This document shows, piece after piece, positions 1-10,672 of a stretch of DNA of 64,000 nucleotides. The translations under genes were made by a program, and so were the position numbers. This stretch comes from Lepus europaeus (taxonomy: Eukaryota > Chordata > Mammalia > Lagomorpha > Leporidae), in the NCBI RefSeq assembly GCF_033115175.1, contig NC_084837.1:67541266-67605265 (forward strand), given 5' to 3'. The notes below the pieces were generated by a model. It was not told where the DNA came from. It saw only the letters and a list, made by a program, of their open reading frames with translations, and ran no database searches. Every line of letters begins with the position of its first letter. Position 1 is the first letter of the stretch.

Positions 1-499
1 TTTCTACCATAATGCATCTTTCTCAGTCAACCAAAGTATTTTCTGCATCAGTTCTGCTATTATGATGTCAGCAGTTTAGAGGAACACTACTATGTTTTGT
101 GTACTATCAAGATGATCAAGATCCCTTTTGATTAGATTTTGACATAACAGGAAGTTGGGTTGGCCCTTAGGTAAGACGGTTGATGTAGTCTCTCTATTGA
201 TGGGGTTACAGAAGAATACATCTCTAGATCTGTACTTGCACAGCAAGTGCCCAAGGCCATATCGTTTTGCTGCAATAAAGATACAACATCTGGAAAGAGC
301 GTCTGTACATCCGTGCTTGAGGCTGCTACCTGGTTAAACTTACGGCAGCCAGCTGTCATCTGCTGTATTTCATCAGGTTTCCTAAGGGGTCAAAACCCTG
401 GAAGGATTTATGACAGAAAGTATGGTTCCTGTTTCTTTTTATTTGATCAATCATTATTATTTTTTATTAAATTAATTAATTAATCATTAGTCCACTCAC
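1..499. other. No recognisable gene or repeat
   Basis: I see AT-rich, apparently unique sequence, with short open frames only and no splice-bounded conserved peptide. An (ATTA)-like stretch around 460-483 may be the eroded tail of the old C-repeat that follows. Confidence 0.4.
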
Positions 500-800
500 C
501 TAATGTCTGCAATGGCTAGAACTGGGCCACAACGTCATACACATCTGAGTAGGAAGAGGCATAAGAACAATCCAAGTTGAACACACAGAATCTAGGCCAA
601 AGGTGGGAGCCAGAGGTTCAATCTGGGTCTCCCATGAGGGTGCCTGGACTATTGAAAGACTCAACTATTAAGCCATCATCTTTTGCCTCCCAGGATGCAC
701 AGTAGCAGGAAACTGGAATCAGGAGCTGGAGCCAGAAATTCAACCCAGGCATGTTGATATGGGATGTGGGCATCTTAACCATTAGGCTAAACACCCACCC
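500..800 (-). mobile_element. Old, degraded C-repeat (CSINE)
   Basis: Reverse-complement C-repeat landmarks are visible: the 'ggtctcccatg' core near 626, 'ggagcc..ggagccagaaattcaacccagg' wording near 725-750 and the head motif 'atatgggatgtgggcat' near 757. It is strongly diverged and carries extra bases around 540-600, so it is an old copy. Ends are approximate. Confidence 0.6.
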
Positions 801-804
801 ACAC

Positions 805-918
805 CTTTTCTTCTCCTCTCTTCTCTTCTCTCATTTTTCCTTCCTCCCTTCCTTCTTTCCTTCATCCCTCCTCCCTCTCCTCCTCTCTCCTTTCCTCTCT
901 TCCTTCCCCCTTTCTTTT
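805..918. repeat. Polypyrimidine (CT-rich) low-complexity tract
   Basis: About 110 bases are almost pure C/T on the plus strand (runs such as 'ttccttcctcccttcc'). It lies between two C-repeats, so it may be an expanded C-repeat CT block or an independent tract. It could form triplex or other non-B DNA. Confidence 0.8.
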
Positions 919-1236
919 TAAAAAAATTATTTATCTATTAGAGAGGCAGGTTACAGACAAAGAGAGGGAGAGACAGAAGTCTTCCATCTGCTGGTTTGCT
1001 TCCTAAATGGCCACCACGGCTTGACCTGGGCTGATCGGAAGCCAGGAACCAAGAGCTTCTTCTGTGTCTCCCATGTGGGTACAGGGGCCCAAGGACTTCC
1101 ATTTCTTTCCCAGGCCATTAGCAGGGAGCTGGATCAGATGTGGTGAAGCCAGGACTGGAATGGGTGCCTGTATGGGATGCAAGCACTGCAAGCAGAGGTT
1201 TAACCTACTATGCCACAGCGCCAATGCCCCACGCCT
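918..1236 (-). mobile_element. C-repeat (CSINE)
   Basis: The reverse-complement order is complete: A-rich tail (as 'aaaaaattatttatctatt'), GA-rich block, 'cttccatctgctgg', 'gtgggtacaggggcccaagg', and the tRNA-like head ending 'ccacagcgcca'. It is moderately diverged. Confidence 0.85.
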
Positions 1237-3095
1237 TTTCTTTCAGGTCTTACAGGGACATGCTTGTCTCTGAAATTCCTCTTGATACACAGTGTTGTTT
1301 CTGACTTATATTGGCTAAGACTGGGGAAGCTTCAAGACTTGGTCTATCCTATTATAATGGCTCTTATTCCATAAACTAGAGAGTGAACATGAGAACTCTT
1401 CTAGCTGCTGTCTATTCGATTGTAGACCTGGGAGTTGAGGAACAACCATAGGACATGTCTGCAGTCCCATTAGACCCTCTCTGAAATGGCCTTGCAGCAA
1501 AACTTCGTTTAAGACCTGGCTTCCATGGGGATTCACTTTAACCAGAGAATAAGGGTGATGTTGTGGGTTTCTTATTATTAATGACAATTCAGATCTTTTG
1601 TTGCACAATCTTCCAAGAATCTGAATACTCTGGAAATTTGTTTCTCTGGTTTACAGTTACCTTGGCAAATGATTTCAGATTTTTGGAGGAAGAATAGGGG
1701 AAATACTTTTATGTAAACTTGTGATGGGTTCCATGGCTTTTCCTTAAGAGGATCTTCTTTCCTTTTCAATTAGTGGATTCTGAGTTTAAGAACAAGAGAA
1801 GAACATGAAAATAAAAATGTTAAGGAAGACAAGGGGGATAGAAAATTTCAAGGAGATGTTTTTAAGCGCATCAGTTTCTTCCATCTTCTGGTCACATAGC
1901 TGAACTCCTTTTCTCCAGCAGTCAGGTGGTATGGATCGGATCCTGTTCAGCAGAACACAGAGAATAATGTGTACCTACAACGCTTGCTCTGCAGCCGTCT
2001 GCCATGTGATTTTCCCTCTTCCCACTTCACTGAACATAGGGAACAGAATAGGAAGATGGGGAATATCAGAGACACATTTTTGCCTGATTCCTTTCCCCTC
2101 CTTTCCCCCTGGGTCTGCTTCCTAGTTCTTTGACCTCCTAGTTGTTTAATATCAAGTAAAGCACTCACTTTCTCAGAGTTTAGTTATATAACCTGTGAGA
2201 CGATGCATGGGGTAGGCAGTCTCTAAGTGCCTTCTCACACCTATGCTTGTATGAATACTGAGTATATCCTGGCGTTGATCCATGGGAAGGACCCTTCCCA
2301 GTGGTCTTTGCCTTTAACACATGCCAAAGGCACTTCTGGTTTGATTGGCTTTGCTGGTGGTGAGAGTCCTGGCCCTGACTTTAATAAATCCCAGTCCCAT
2401 TTTCATTTTAAATTCTACTGCAAATTGATGCTAGTTTGGGGCCTTGATGTTTAGGAGAATTGCAACCGCAAGGAAGCATAGTGGGATGTCCTTAATCTGC
2501 AGCGGGCCTTGTATACTTAATGCCTTCCAGAAAGCCTGGATGAGCACTCAAGCAAAGTTTCTATGAATGGAACTTTTATGCTTAACATCGTCTACCGAAA
2601 TAACATTTTCTGATCTTAAAAGAAAATCTCTGAAGAACACATAAAAATGTTCACACCAAGGAAGAACACTTTATAATTATAATTATGTTACTCTAAAAGG
2701 CTATAATAAACTTTAAGCAAGTGCTTCCTATTTTATTTTCACTGCAAACAATTTATAAGCAGAACTGTCCTCTTGACATGATAATGAAAGAGCAGTCACA
2801 CATGTCAGCTGGGGCAATTATGTTCTTCAGATGTCTGCCGTAAGTGTAGGATTCCTTCCTGCTGACACCTTATCAACTGTGACATGCATATTAAAAAGAA
2901 CACCCAAGAGAGCTAACTTTAAAAAGCTGAGTACTTTCAAGGAGTTTCATCTGTGTCAAAAAGCCTTGTATTTCATCTTTTGCCACCTTCTTTTCCCCTT
3001 GTGCCTCAAATGGAGAGAAAATGCAAGAACGTCTATCTGGATAGTAAGCATTGGCTAGTGATTCAGTACCTTGAAAATACACCTGGCTTGGCTCA
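1237..3095. other. Unique sequence, no gene recognised
   Basis: About 1.9 kb without an obvious repeat. Short frames (97 codons on the minus strand at 1315-1608 is the longest) show no family motif. Base composition is unremarkable apart from an AT-rich stretch at 2630-2760. Confidence 0.4.
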
Positions 3096-3097
3096 AT

Positions 3098-3645
3098 GAA
3101 TATGGAATCTGGAGTCAGACAGATGCAGGCTCAAACTGCAGTTCTCTTATTTTCTACCTTTTTACTTTGGTCGAAAGGAAACTCTTTTTTTTTTTTAATC
3201 TTTAATTGAGAAGAGAGAGAGAGAGGAAGAGGAAGAGAATGAATATGAATCTTCCATTCAATGGGTCACTCCTCAAATGACCACAACAACCAGGGCTGGA
3301 CCAGGCCAAAGCCTGGAGCCTGGAAGTCAAGCCAGGTCTCCCCCATGGATTTCAGGGACCCAAGTATTTGAGACATCATCTGATGCCTTGCAGGGGTTCG
3401 CATCAGCAGGAAGCTGGCATTGAGAGTGAAACTGGGATTTGAATCTCAGCTCTCAGATATGGGATATGGCATTGCCAAATGATTTCTCTTAACTGTTGTC
3501 AAATGCCCACCCCAGGGGAGAAGCTCTTTGAGCATCCAATAAACTGAGATAAAATATTGACTGTATTACTAGGCTTGTAGGGAGACTAGAATGAAAGAGC
3601 AAGTACTGGGGCTCTAAGCTTAGGGTCCATCATGTGAATGCTGAG
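3098..3645 (+). repeat. MIR split by a C-repeat
   Basis: MIR-like wording runs from 'tggaatctggagtcagac' near 3104 to about 3180, then resumes after the inserted C-repeat at about 3530-3645 ('ctgagataaaatattgactgtattactaggcttgtaggg' region). The arrangement shows the ancient MIR was in place before the lagomorph SINE. Confidence 0.55.
3188..3519 (-). mobile_element. C-repeat (CSINE) inside a MIR
   Basis: Reverse-complement C-repeat beginning with a poly-T (the A-tail) and a GA block, ending near 'caaatgcccacccca'. It is flanked by TSD copies GAAACTCTTT (3178-3187) and GAAGCTCTTT (3520-3529), one mismatch. Confidence 0.8.
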
Positions 3646-4054
3646 GTACGTACTCACGAGCCTTAGCAGGGCTCAGAAGGTGCCTGCTGTTTGTGTGCCT
3701 TGGCTGTGATCTAGAGAGACCCTACAACTCATGGCCATTCTGCTGATGAGGGGAGATGGGGGCTGAGAGGGGCCAGATGGTGCCTTGCATCTCAGTCAAG
3801 CTCCAAAATTCTCCAGTTTACACATATTCTCTCTCTGCCTTTTCTCTCCTATCTCTCATCTCTCAGGACCTGAGCCATGTGATCCAGTTCTTAAAAGTTC
3901 TCACTCGCCATAGGCAGCATCAACAGTCCACAGGCCCCCTGAGATGTGTTTCCTCTACTGTCTTCCTGCAGCTCTTTTGACTGTTAAGTGCTATTCTCTT
4001 TTGGTGTCTGACTCCTTGGGTGCCCCAGGAAACTGAACAGCCAGGCACCCTAAT
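3646..4054. other. Unique sequence, nothing recognised
   Basis: No repeat or coding signal identified. A CT-rich stretch lies near 3828-3865. Confidence 0.35.
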
Positions 4055-4168
4055 TCCTCCTCTCACATGATTGGAAGCAGAACATTTGGGATTTGAACCA
4101 TACTCTGACATGGGATACAGGTGTTGCAAGCAGCAGGTCAAACCACTGTGTCACAAAGCTGGGCCTTC
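4055..4168 (-). mobile_element. C-repeat head fragment
   Basis: Only the tRNA-like head portion is seen, in reverse complement: 'gggatttgaacc', 'gacatgggatacaggtgttgcaagcagcagg' wording and a terminal 'cacaaagctgggcc'. The tail half is missing, so it is truncated. Confidence 0.65.
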
Positions 4169-4794
4169 TAGGGTCTGTTTTAGGCAGATATAAGCACTTC
4201 TTGATTGAAGAAAAGTTCAAGACCCCTTTGTAGGCCATTCCAGGGCATGGTTACCTGGATGTTCAAGGAACGTTTTTGTTGTGATCAACCTCAAGTTATT
4301 GACGTTTCCAATCTGCCCTTCTCTTTCAGCTCCTTTTTGGCACTGAGTTCACTGGATACCCAGGCCATCCTTTTCTAGCCTTGATTCATTTTGCAGGAAG
4401 GACAGTGGATTCTGTTGGAATCTGTTTCTCTGTTCTGAATTCTGTCCAGTTTGTCCACTTCTCTTTTAAAGTTTGTTGAATTAACTGCACAATCTCCTAC
4501 GGAGAGTTTGGTGTATTAAAGAAGCATTAGATGTGGGCTTCTGACCGTCATGTTAGCTTGTTACACCACTAGAATCTCTGGAAAGTCTTACGTGTCTTTC
4601 CTGCCAAAGCATTGTCACATAATTGAAATCTCTCGCCATGGTTGACATCTGCTTGTCTCAGTCGTAATTGTGTTATTCATTTTAACTTGTGTGGATGGGT
4701 GTGTATTAGGTGGGAGAATTGACCATCTACTCTTGAGTCACTTTCTTGTCCCTTAGTAAAAGCATAGCAGAGAATCCCTGAGATATCAAGTTAG
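4169..4794. other. Unique sequence, nothing recognised
   Basis: T-rich, no repeat family or coding motif recognised. Confidence 0.35.
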
Positions 4795-4950
4795 GAGTAC
4801 TAGGTTCTTGTCCTGACTAAAACCAACTTCCTGTGCCATCTTACGCAGTGACTCAGTCTCTTTGGGTCTTAGCATCTCCACCTGTAAAACAGAAGTCTGA
4901 GGCTTTGAACTGTAAGGTCTCTTCCAATGTTAGAATTTCAGGAACCAGTT
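4795..4950 (+). repeat. MIR element
   Basis: The central MIR order is preserved: 'cttcctgtgccatcttacgc' region, 'actcagtctctttgggtct', 'tctccacctgtaaaacagaag'. This corresponds to the conserved 'cctcagtttcctcatctgtaaaatgg' core of MIR on the plus strand. Confidence 0.6.
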
Positions 4951-5424
4951 CTGTTTTGCAGTTCGTGCTTGTCCTTTTGCAAATTAACTGCTGGTATCTA
5001 CCAGGACCATGTTTAGGGTGTGACAAATAGGAAGGATGGTCTCAGATTTCAAATGTGTGTGTGTGTATGACTGCGTGGGAGATGAGTAACCAGCTGGGCA
5101 GTCAGTAGGGGACTGGAAGCAACACAGCAATTGCCATACATCTACCCACAAATTGGAATGTAAGCTATGCTTCATCCTGGCCTTCCCTCCTCTCACCGTC
5201 ACCTAAGTTAGGGCCGAGCGCCTGATAGCAATACTTCCCTTCTGTATAGTCTATGCATTTCTTCTGTACACATCTCCCTTCTTTAAGATTATCCTTGTCC
5301 ACCATCTCAACCAAACTTCTGTAGCCTGATGCATGAGGAGGATAGGTGGGTTATTCAGGCTCACCTTTCTGGGGAAGGAGCTGATGATTTCTCTGAGGAC
5401 GTGTGGTTTCATGACCCCTCTTGG

Positions 5425-5545
5425 TTCAGATTCTGGAGACGCATACTTGGGTGTGGTCCTTGGCTCCACCACTTGCCAGCTATGAAATGCGCTGGGTCAC
5501 TGATTTCATGTATATGGTTTCCCATTTGATGGGTGAGGAAAAGAA
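5425..5545 (+). repeat. MIR element
   Basis: MIR 5' to central portion is recognisable: 'ttctggagacgcatacttgg', 'ggctccaccacttgccagct', 'gggtcactgatttcatg' and 'ggtttcccatttgatgggtg'. It is well preserved for its age. Confidence 0.7.
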
Positions 5546-5621
5546 CCTGTGTAATGTTGCTGAAGTTGGCAAGGATGAAGGCTGGGTAATTCCTAGCACA
5601 TTGTGCTTACTCTACCTCACC

Positions 5622-5675
5622 TCTTCTAAGAGATTTATTTTTTTGAGAGGCAGAGTATTTTTGTGGGGAAAGAGG

Positions 5676-5723
<48 letters not shown>

Positions 5724-5984
5724 TCTTCCATCCACTGGTGCATTCTCCAAATGGCCACAGGGCCAGGGCTGGGGCAAAGCCAGGATCCTGGAAGTCCATC
5801 CAGGTCTCCCACCTGGATGGCAGACACGCATTCACTTGGGCCATCTTCTGCTGCTTTCCCAGATGCATGAATGGGGAGCTGGATCTGAAGTGGAGCAGCT
5901 GGAGACACAACAAACCGTGATTAATTGGATGACGGCATTTCAGGGAACAGGTTAATCTTCTGTGCCATAACACTGGCCCTCTCT
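5622..5984 (-). mobile_element. C-repeat with long (GA)n block
   Basis: Complete reverse-complement C-repeat. The internal microsatellite has expanded to about 40 bases of GA (5678-5722). It ends with 'cataacactggccctc'. Open frames over it (up to 149 codons) are read-through of SINE and microsatellite, not genes. Confidence 0.85.
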
Positions 5985-6611
5985 GTTGCTCTTATACTTG
6001 AGGAGAGGTTGGAAGTGGGCTCTAGGCTTCATTCTGGAAACAATAATCCAAGAAGGTCCCTTCAGGTAGATAACAAGCAAAACCCATGAGAGTTCTGTGA
6101 TCCAGACCAAGTTCTTACAGTTTGCCTCTGAAAATCTGGAGTTCAGACGCTGAAGCTGCACTGAGTCCAAGAAAGACTTATTTCTGGCTCCCCAATCCCT
6201 GCTGTCCTTTAGATAACCTATCCTTCTGTCAAATAACGCAGTGTGGTTTGTAGCTGTGGATGCTATTTAATTGCTTTTATCAGCCCATAATTTTCTGAGT
6301 GATTATATGAGTAGATCACCTAGAGTATGTGATATTAAGCTGACTTATCAATCAGTCTTCTTTTTTCCTTTCTGAATTGGTCCTGATATTTGCTCTTTTC
6401 TAAAATATGAGGACTTCTTTAATGGAAATAATATGTATATGTATAGATATGAAGCGGTAGCTTGAGAGTGATGTCCACCCATTAAATCTCCCATTACCAC
6501 CAGTCTGTGCAGTGGAGTGAACTGGCATATAAGGAAAGCCCCTTTTCTTGTCAGCTTGGAGGTTTGAAGCGAACAAGGGAGAAAGCCAACCATCTCTTGT
6601 TAATATTACAC
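5985..6611. other. Unique sequence, nothing recognised
   Basis: No repeat family or coding signal recognised. Confidence 0.35.
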
Positions 6612-6765
6612 AGGTTGGAATTTATTGAGTTTTTCTTCTCTCCTAGACTTTGTGCTAAATACTTTACATGGCTGATCTCATTGAGTGCTGGAAGCGTCCT
6701 TATGAGTTAGATTCTATTTTTATCCTTATTTTACTAAAGAGCCTGAGTTCAGTTCCAGGCTCTAT
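6612..6765 (-). repeat. MIR element
   Basis: Reverse-complement MIR: 'ggaatttattgagttttt', 'gactttgtgctaaatact', 'catggctgatctcattga', 'tccttatgagttagattc' and 'atccttattttactaaag'. These match the MIR 3'-to-5' order. Confidence 0.65.
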
Positions 6766-7486
6766 GTCAGAGGAGGGTGAACGTGGCCAAATTCTGAATA
6801 AAATCTCCAGATTTCAACTAGACAATAGACTTTCTATAATATCACCAGGAATTAGCAAAACCCAGAAATGGCCTAGGAATCATTGATGGAGTTAAAGAAT
6901 TTAGAATTTGGCAAGTGAAGTTATCACTAGAGATCATGTGATCTAGGCCCTTGATAGAAGGCCCTTTTTGGCATCACTGACATGTTCCCAGCTTCCAGAC
7001 CCATGTGTTCAGGAGTCCTTGGCAAGGGCAGAACCTGCAGGACAGCAAAAGAGAAAATGTGGGATCATTGCAAGTGTTTCATGAGCTTTTGATTAAATAT
7101 GAGCATTGAGTAGATACAACGTTGTGCCCCTTTTGGGCTGACTTACTATAAGTCCACAGTGTGTGACAAACACAGGGCTGACACACGCATGAACACAGAA
7201 AGTGTCCAAAGAAGGGTACAAGGTAGGAGGAGTGGTGTATGGAGACTGAGGTAGCATAAGAATTTAAGATGTGAACTAAAATGTGAGGAAGAGACCATGG
7301 GGCTAATTAGGTGGGAGCAACTCCATCTCAGCATTTCAAGTTAGAATAGCAGTTCATGATGGCTATTAAAAAAAAAACAACAGATGTCAGTCACTAGTAT
7401 ACTAAAACATCTGCAGTACACTGATAACATAGTACTCAAACAGAACAAATGTATGTAAATAAACATTTTTAATCCTCCTACGTATT
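6766..7486. other. Unique sequence, nothing recognised
   Basis: No gene or repeat family recognised. A short poly-A (7366-7376) is present. Confidence 0.35.
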
Positions 7487-7504
7487 AAGAGGTTTGGTAT
7501 TCTT

Positions 7505-7852
7505 TTTTTTTTTTTTTTTTTTTTTACAGGCAGAGTGGACAGTGAGAGAGAGAGACAGAGAGAAAGGTCTTCCTTTTGCCGTTGGTTCACCCTCCAATGG
7601 CCGCCGCGGCTGGTGCGCTGCGGCCGGCACACCGCACTGATCCGATGGCAGGAGCCAGGTGTTTATCCTGGTCTCCCATGGGGTACAGGCCCAAGCACTT
7701 GGGCCATCCTCCACTGTACTCCCTGGCCACAGCAGAGAGCTGGCCTGGAAGAGGGGCAACCAGGATAGAATCCGGTGCCCCGACCGGGACTAGAACCCGG
7801 TGTGCCGGCGCCGCAAGGCGGAGGATTAGCCTATTGAGCCATGGAGCCGGCC
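7505..7852 (-). mobile_element. Young GC-rich C-repeat with 18-bp TSD
   Basis: Reverse-complement young C-repeat: a poly-T run, 'acaggcagagtggacag', 'cggctggtgcgctgcggccg', and a head ending 'gccatggagccggcc'. The TSD is AAGAGGTTTGGTATTCTT (7487-7504) against AAGAGGTCTGGTATTCTT (7853-7870), 17 of 18 matching. Its CpG-rich sequence is still intact, which indicates recent insertion. Confidence 0.95.
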
Positions 7853-7945
7853 AAGAGGTCTGGTATTCTTATTAGAGGCTTTTCCTAAGTCAACACATAC
7901 CTTCTTCCCCTTCCCTCCGCAGCTGCTGTGAGGCCATTCTTTTCT

Positions 7946-8305
7946 TTTTCATATTTTAAAAGATGTATTTTGTTTTTATTTGAAAGGTAGAATTACGGAG
8001 AGGGAGAGAGAAGGTGGTTTTGAGTGGGGGGCTTTTCCATCTGCCGGTTTACTTCCCAAATGGCTGCAACAGCCAAGGCTGGGCCAGCCTGCTATTAGGA
8101 GCCAGGAACTCCATCCAGGTCTCTGATATGAGCGCACAGGCCCAAGCACTTGGGCCATCTTCCACTGCTTTCCCAGGTGTATAAGCAGAGAGCTGGGTGG
8201 CAAGTGGGGCACTGGGTTTCAGACTGGTACTCATATGTCACAGGCCAATGTCACGCCAATGTCACAGGCGGTGGCTTCAGCCCCTGCGGCACAATGCCTG
8301 CCCTA
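7946..8305 (-). mobile_element. C-repeat with 15-bp TSD
   Basis: Older C-repeat in reverse complement, from 'ttttaaaagatgtatttt' to 'cggcacaatgcctgccct'. The TSD is AGGCCATTCTTTTCT (7931-7945) and AGGCCGTTCTTTTCT (8306-8320), one mismatch. Confidence 0.9.
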
Positions 8306-8659
8306 AGGCCGTTCTTTTCTAACTGACACTTGTAGATGGCAAGTCCGGTGGTTTCTTCTCCTAAAATTTCACTGACTATGGAATATCACAAGCTAATCAG
8401 TCCTAACTACTTTCTCTAATGCCATTTTGATTCTTGAGTATAAAGGCTAGGTAAGTTTGACATTTTATGCATTGAATATAATTAATCCATCAAGAAGCCT
8501 CCTTTTAATTTTTAGCTCACATCAACTTAACAATTCTTTCCAGCAGTAAAATCAGCAGGTGGTTGAGAAGGGAGTACAAACCTGTTGTGGAAGTTTTTAT
8601 ATGGGCTATTTGAAATTTATCTTATGAGCACATGTAAGTGGTGTTAACAAGTTAGTTTG

Positions 8660-8912
8660 AATGATTTATTTTAAAGGCAGAGAGAGAAAGAGAAAGAGAA
8701 ATGATCTTCCAATCAATGGTTCACTTCAATTAAGGCTGGACAAGGCTAAATCCAGGAGCCAGGAACTCCGTCTGTGTTCCCCACATTCCCAAATCCATCA
8801 TCTGCTGCCTCCCAGATGCATTACCAGGGCGCTGGATCAGATGTGGCCCAGCTAGGGCTGGAAGTAGCACTCCAATATGGACATCCCAACTGCACCACAA
8901 GGAGTGCCTAGT
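8660..8912 (-). mobile_element. Degraded C-repeat
   Basis: Short and diverged reverse-complement copy: 'atgatttattttaaaggcagag', a GA/AAAG block, 'cttccaatcaatggttcact', 'aggagccaggaactcc', ending 'caccacaaggagtgcc'. Internal deletions shorten it. Confidence 0.7.
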
Positions 8913-8944
8913 TTAGATAGTTGATTTGTAAAAATCAATTTATT

Positions 8945-9272
8945 TATTTTTAAAAAATTTATTTATTTATTTTGAAAGTCAGAGTTACACAGAGAGAGGG
9001 AGAGACAGAGATCTTCCATCTGCTGGTTCACTTCCTAAATGACTACAATGGCCAGAACTGGGCCAGGCTGAAGCCAGGAGCCAGGAGCTACTTCCAGGGC
9101 TCCATGTGAGTGGCAGGGGACCAAGGGCTTGGGCCATCTTCCGCTGCTTTTCCCAGGCCATTTGCAAGGACCTGGACTGAAAGTCGGGCAGCTGGCACTT
9201 GAACCGGTGCCCACCTGGGATGCGGGTGTAGCAGATGGCAGCTTTATTGGCTGTTCCACAATGCCGGCCCCA
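8945..9272 (-). mobile_element. C-repeat (CSINE)
   Basis: Full-length reverse-complement copy: an A/T-rich tail with (TTTA)n, 'cagagttacacagagag', 'catctgctggttcacttc', head 'acaatgccggcccc'. It lies directly beside the previous degraded copy. Confidence 0.88.
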
Positions 9273-9591
9273 AGTTTACAGAACATAAACCCTAATTCTC
9301 ACATGTAAATTGAAAATTAAATTATACAATTAATTTGGAGTGATGGTGAGGTTATAGAACCCAGAACCCAGTTAACTCAAAATCTGAAACTCCTACGTTG
9401 TAAACAGAAGAGCTCCTGGAGGTGTATCATACTTGGGTGCATAGGTTCAGTGTTCTTACCCCTGGCTTAAGGAAACACTTCAGAGTTTGCGAGCAGCTGG
9501 AAGAGGTGGCAGGGAACCTGGGGTAATCTTGGAGTTTCTATGTGAGCCAAGAGTTTGGACATATAGTCTGTACAAATACAACTGTTTCTCT
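9273..9591. other. Unique spacer, nothing recognised
   Basis: Spacer between C-repeats; no motif recognised. Confidence 0.35.
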
Positions 9592-9605
9592 GAAAACTTA
9601 GTGGG

Positions 9606-9937
9606 TCAGGGCTGGCACTGTGGCGTAGCAGGCAAAGCTGTTGCCTGCAGTGCTGGCATCCCATATAGGCACAGCTCTATTCCCAGCTGTTCCACTCCTG
9701 ATCCATATCCCTGTTAATGTGCCTGAGAAAGCAGAAGAGGACATTCTCTCGGGCCCCTGCACCCATGTGGGAGACCTAGATGAAGCTCCTGATTCATGGC
9801 TTCCGCCTGGCCCAGCCCTGAGTGTGCAGCCATTTGAAGGAGTGAACCAGTGGATGGAAGATCTCTCTTTCTCTCTGCCTCCGCCTCTCTTTCTCTGTAA
9901 CTCTGACTTTGAAATAACTAAATAAATCTTTAAAAAA
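9606..9937 (+). mobile_element. C-repeat on the plus strand, 14-bp TSD
   Basis: One of only two plus-strand C-repeats in the window. The head starts 'cagggctggcactgtggcg', then 'gagtgaaccagtggatggaag' and a tail 'aaataactaaataaatctt' plus A-run. The TSD is GAAAACTTAGTGGG (9592-9605) and GAAAACTTAATGGG (9938-9951). Confidence 0.93.
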
Positions 9938-10065
9938 GAAAACTTAATGGGACTGTTTACACATAATGGTAGAAATTGAGTTCATTCCCTGTCAACCAAA
10001 ACCAGCTTTTTTTTTTTATGACATTTATATTCTCACATATGGTTGGGACCAAACCTGTGTCTTTT

Positions 10066-10400
10066 TTTTTTTGACAGGCAGAGTGGACAGTGAGAGAGAG
10101 AGACAGAGAGAAAGGTCTTCCTTTGCCGTTGGTTCACCCTCCAATGGCTGCTTCGGCCGGCGCACTGCGGCCGGCGCACCGCGCTGATCCGAAGCCAGGA
10201 GCCAGGTGCTTCTCCTGATTTCCCATGGGGTGCAGGGCCCAAGGACTTGGGCCATCCTCCACTGCACTCCCTGGCCACAGCAGAGAGCTGGCCTGGAAGA
10301 GGGGCAACCGGGACAGAATCCGGCACCCCGACTGGAACTAGAACCCAGTGTGCTGGCGCCGCAGGTGGAGGATTAGCCTAGTGAGCCACGGCGCCAGCCC
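10066..10400 (-). mobile_element. Young GC-rich C-repeat with perfect TSD
   Basis: Reverse-complement young-subfamily copy ('gacaggcagagtggacag' near 10074, 'ggattagcctagtgagcc' near the head). The TSD AAACCTGTGTCTTTT is identical at 10051-10065 and 10401-10415, so the insertion is recent. Confidence 0.95.
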
Positions 10401-10467
10401 AAACCTGTGTCTTTTGTTGTTTTGTTTTTGGCAAATTAATAACCTGTTATTGTATTTATTAGCTTAA

Positions 10468-10672
10468 TTAAATTTATTTATTTGAGAGGGAGTAATGGCT
10501 GAGGCTGGGCCTGGGCTGAAGCCAGAGCCAAAAACTCTATCTAGTGTCTCCCATGTGGAACCAAATCACCAGAGCCATTACCACTGCCTCCCAAGGCCCT
10601 ACTTTGGAGGCAGGAATTAAACCCAGGTATACTGATGTAGGACGTAGGCATCTTAACTGCCAGGCTGTATGT
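10468..10672 (-). mobile_element. Degraded C-repeat
   Basis: Partial old copy in reverse complement: 'atttatttatttgagagg', 'gggctgaagccagagcc', 'gtgtctcccatgtgg', 'aattaaacccaggtatac'. The GA block is lost. Confidence 0.6.

Noticed and set aside
5421-5870. 149-codon plus-strand frame with RERERE
   Set aside because: MIR plus C-repeat microsatellite; no gene.
7771-7852. tRNA-like A/B box motifs such as 'gggactagaacccggtg'
   Set aside because: These are the tRNA-derived heads of C-repeats with A-tails and TSDs, not tRNA genes.
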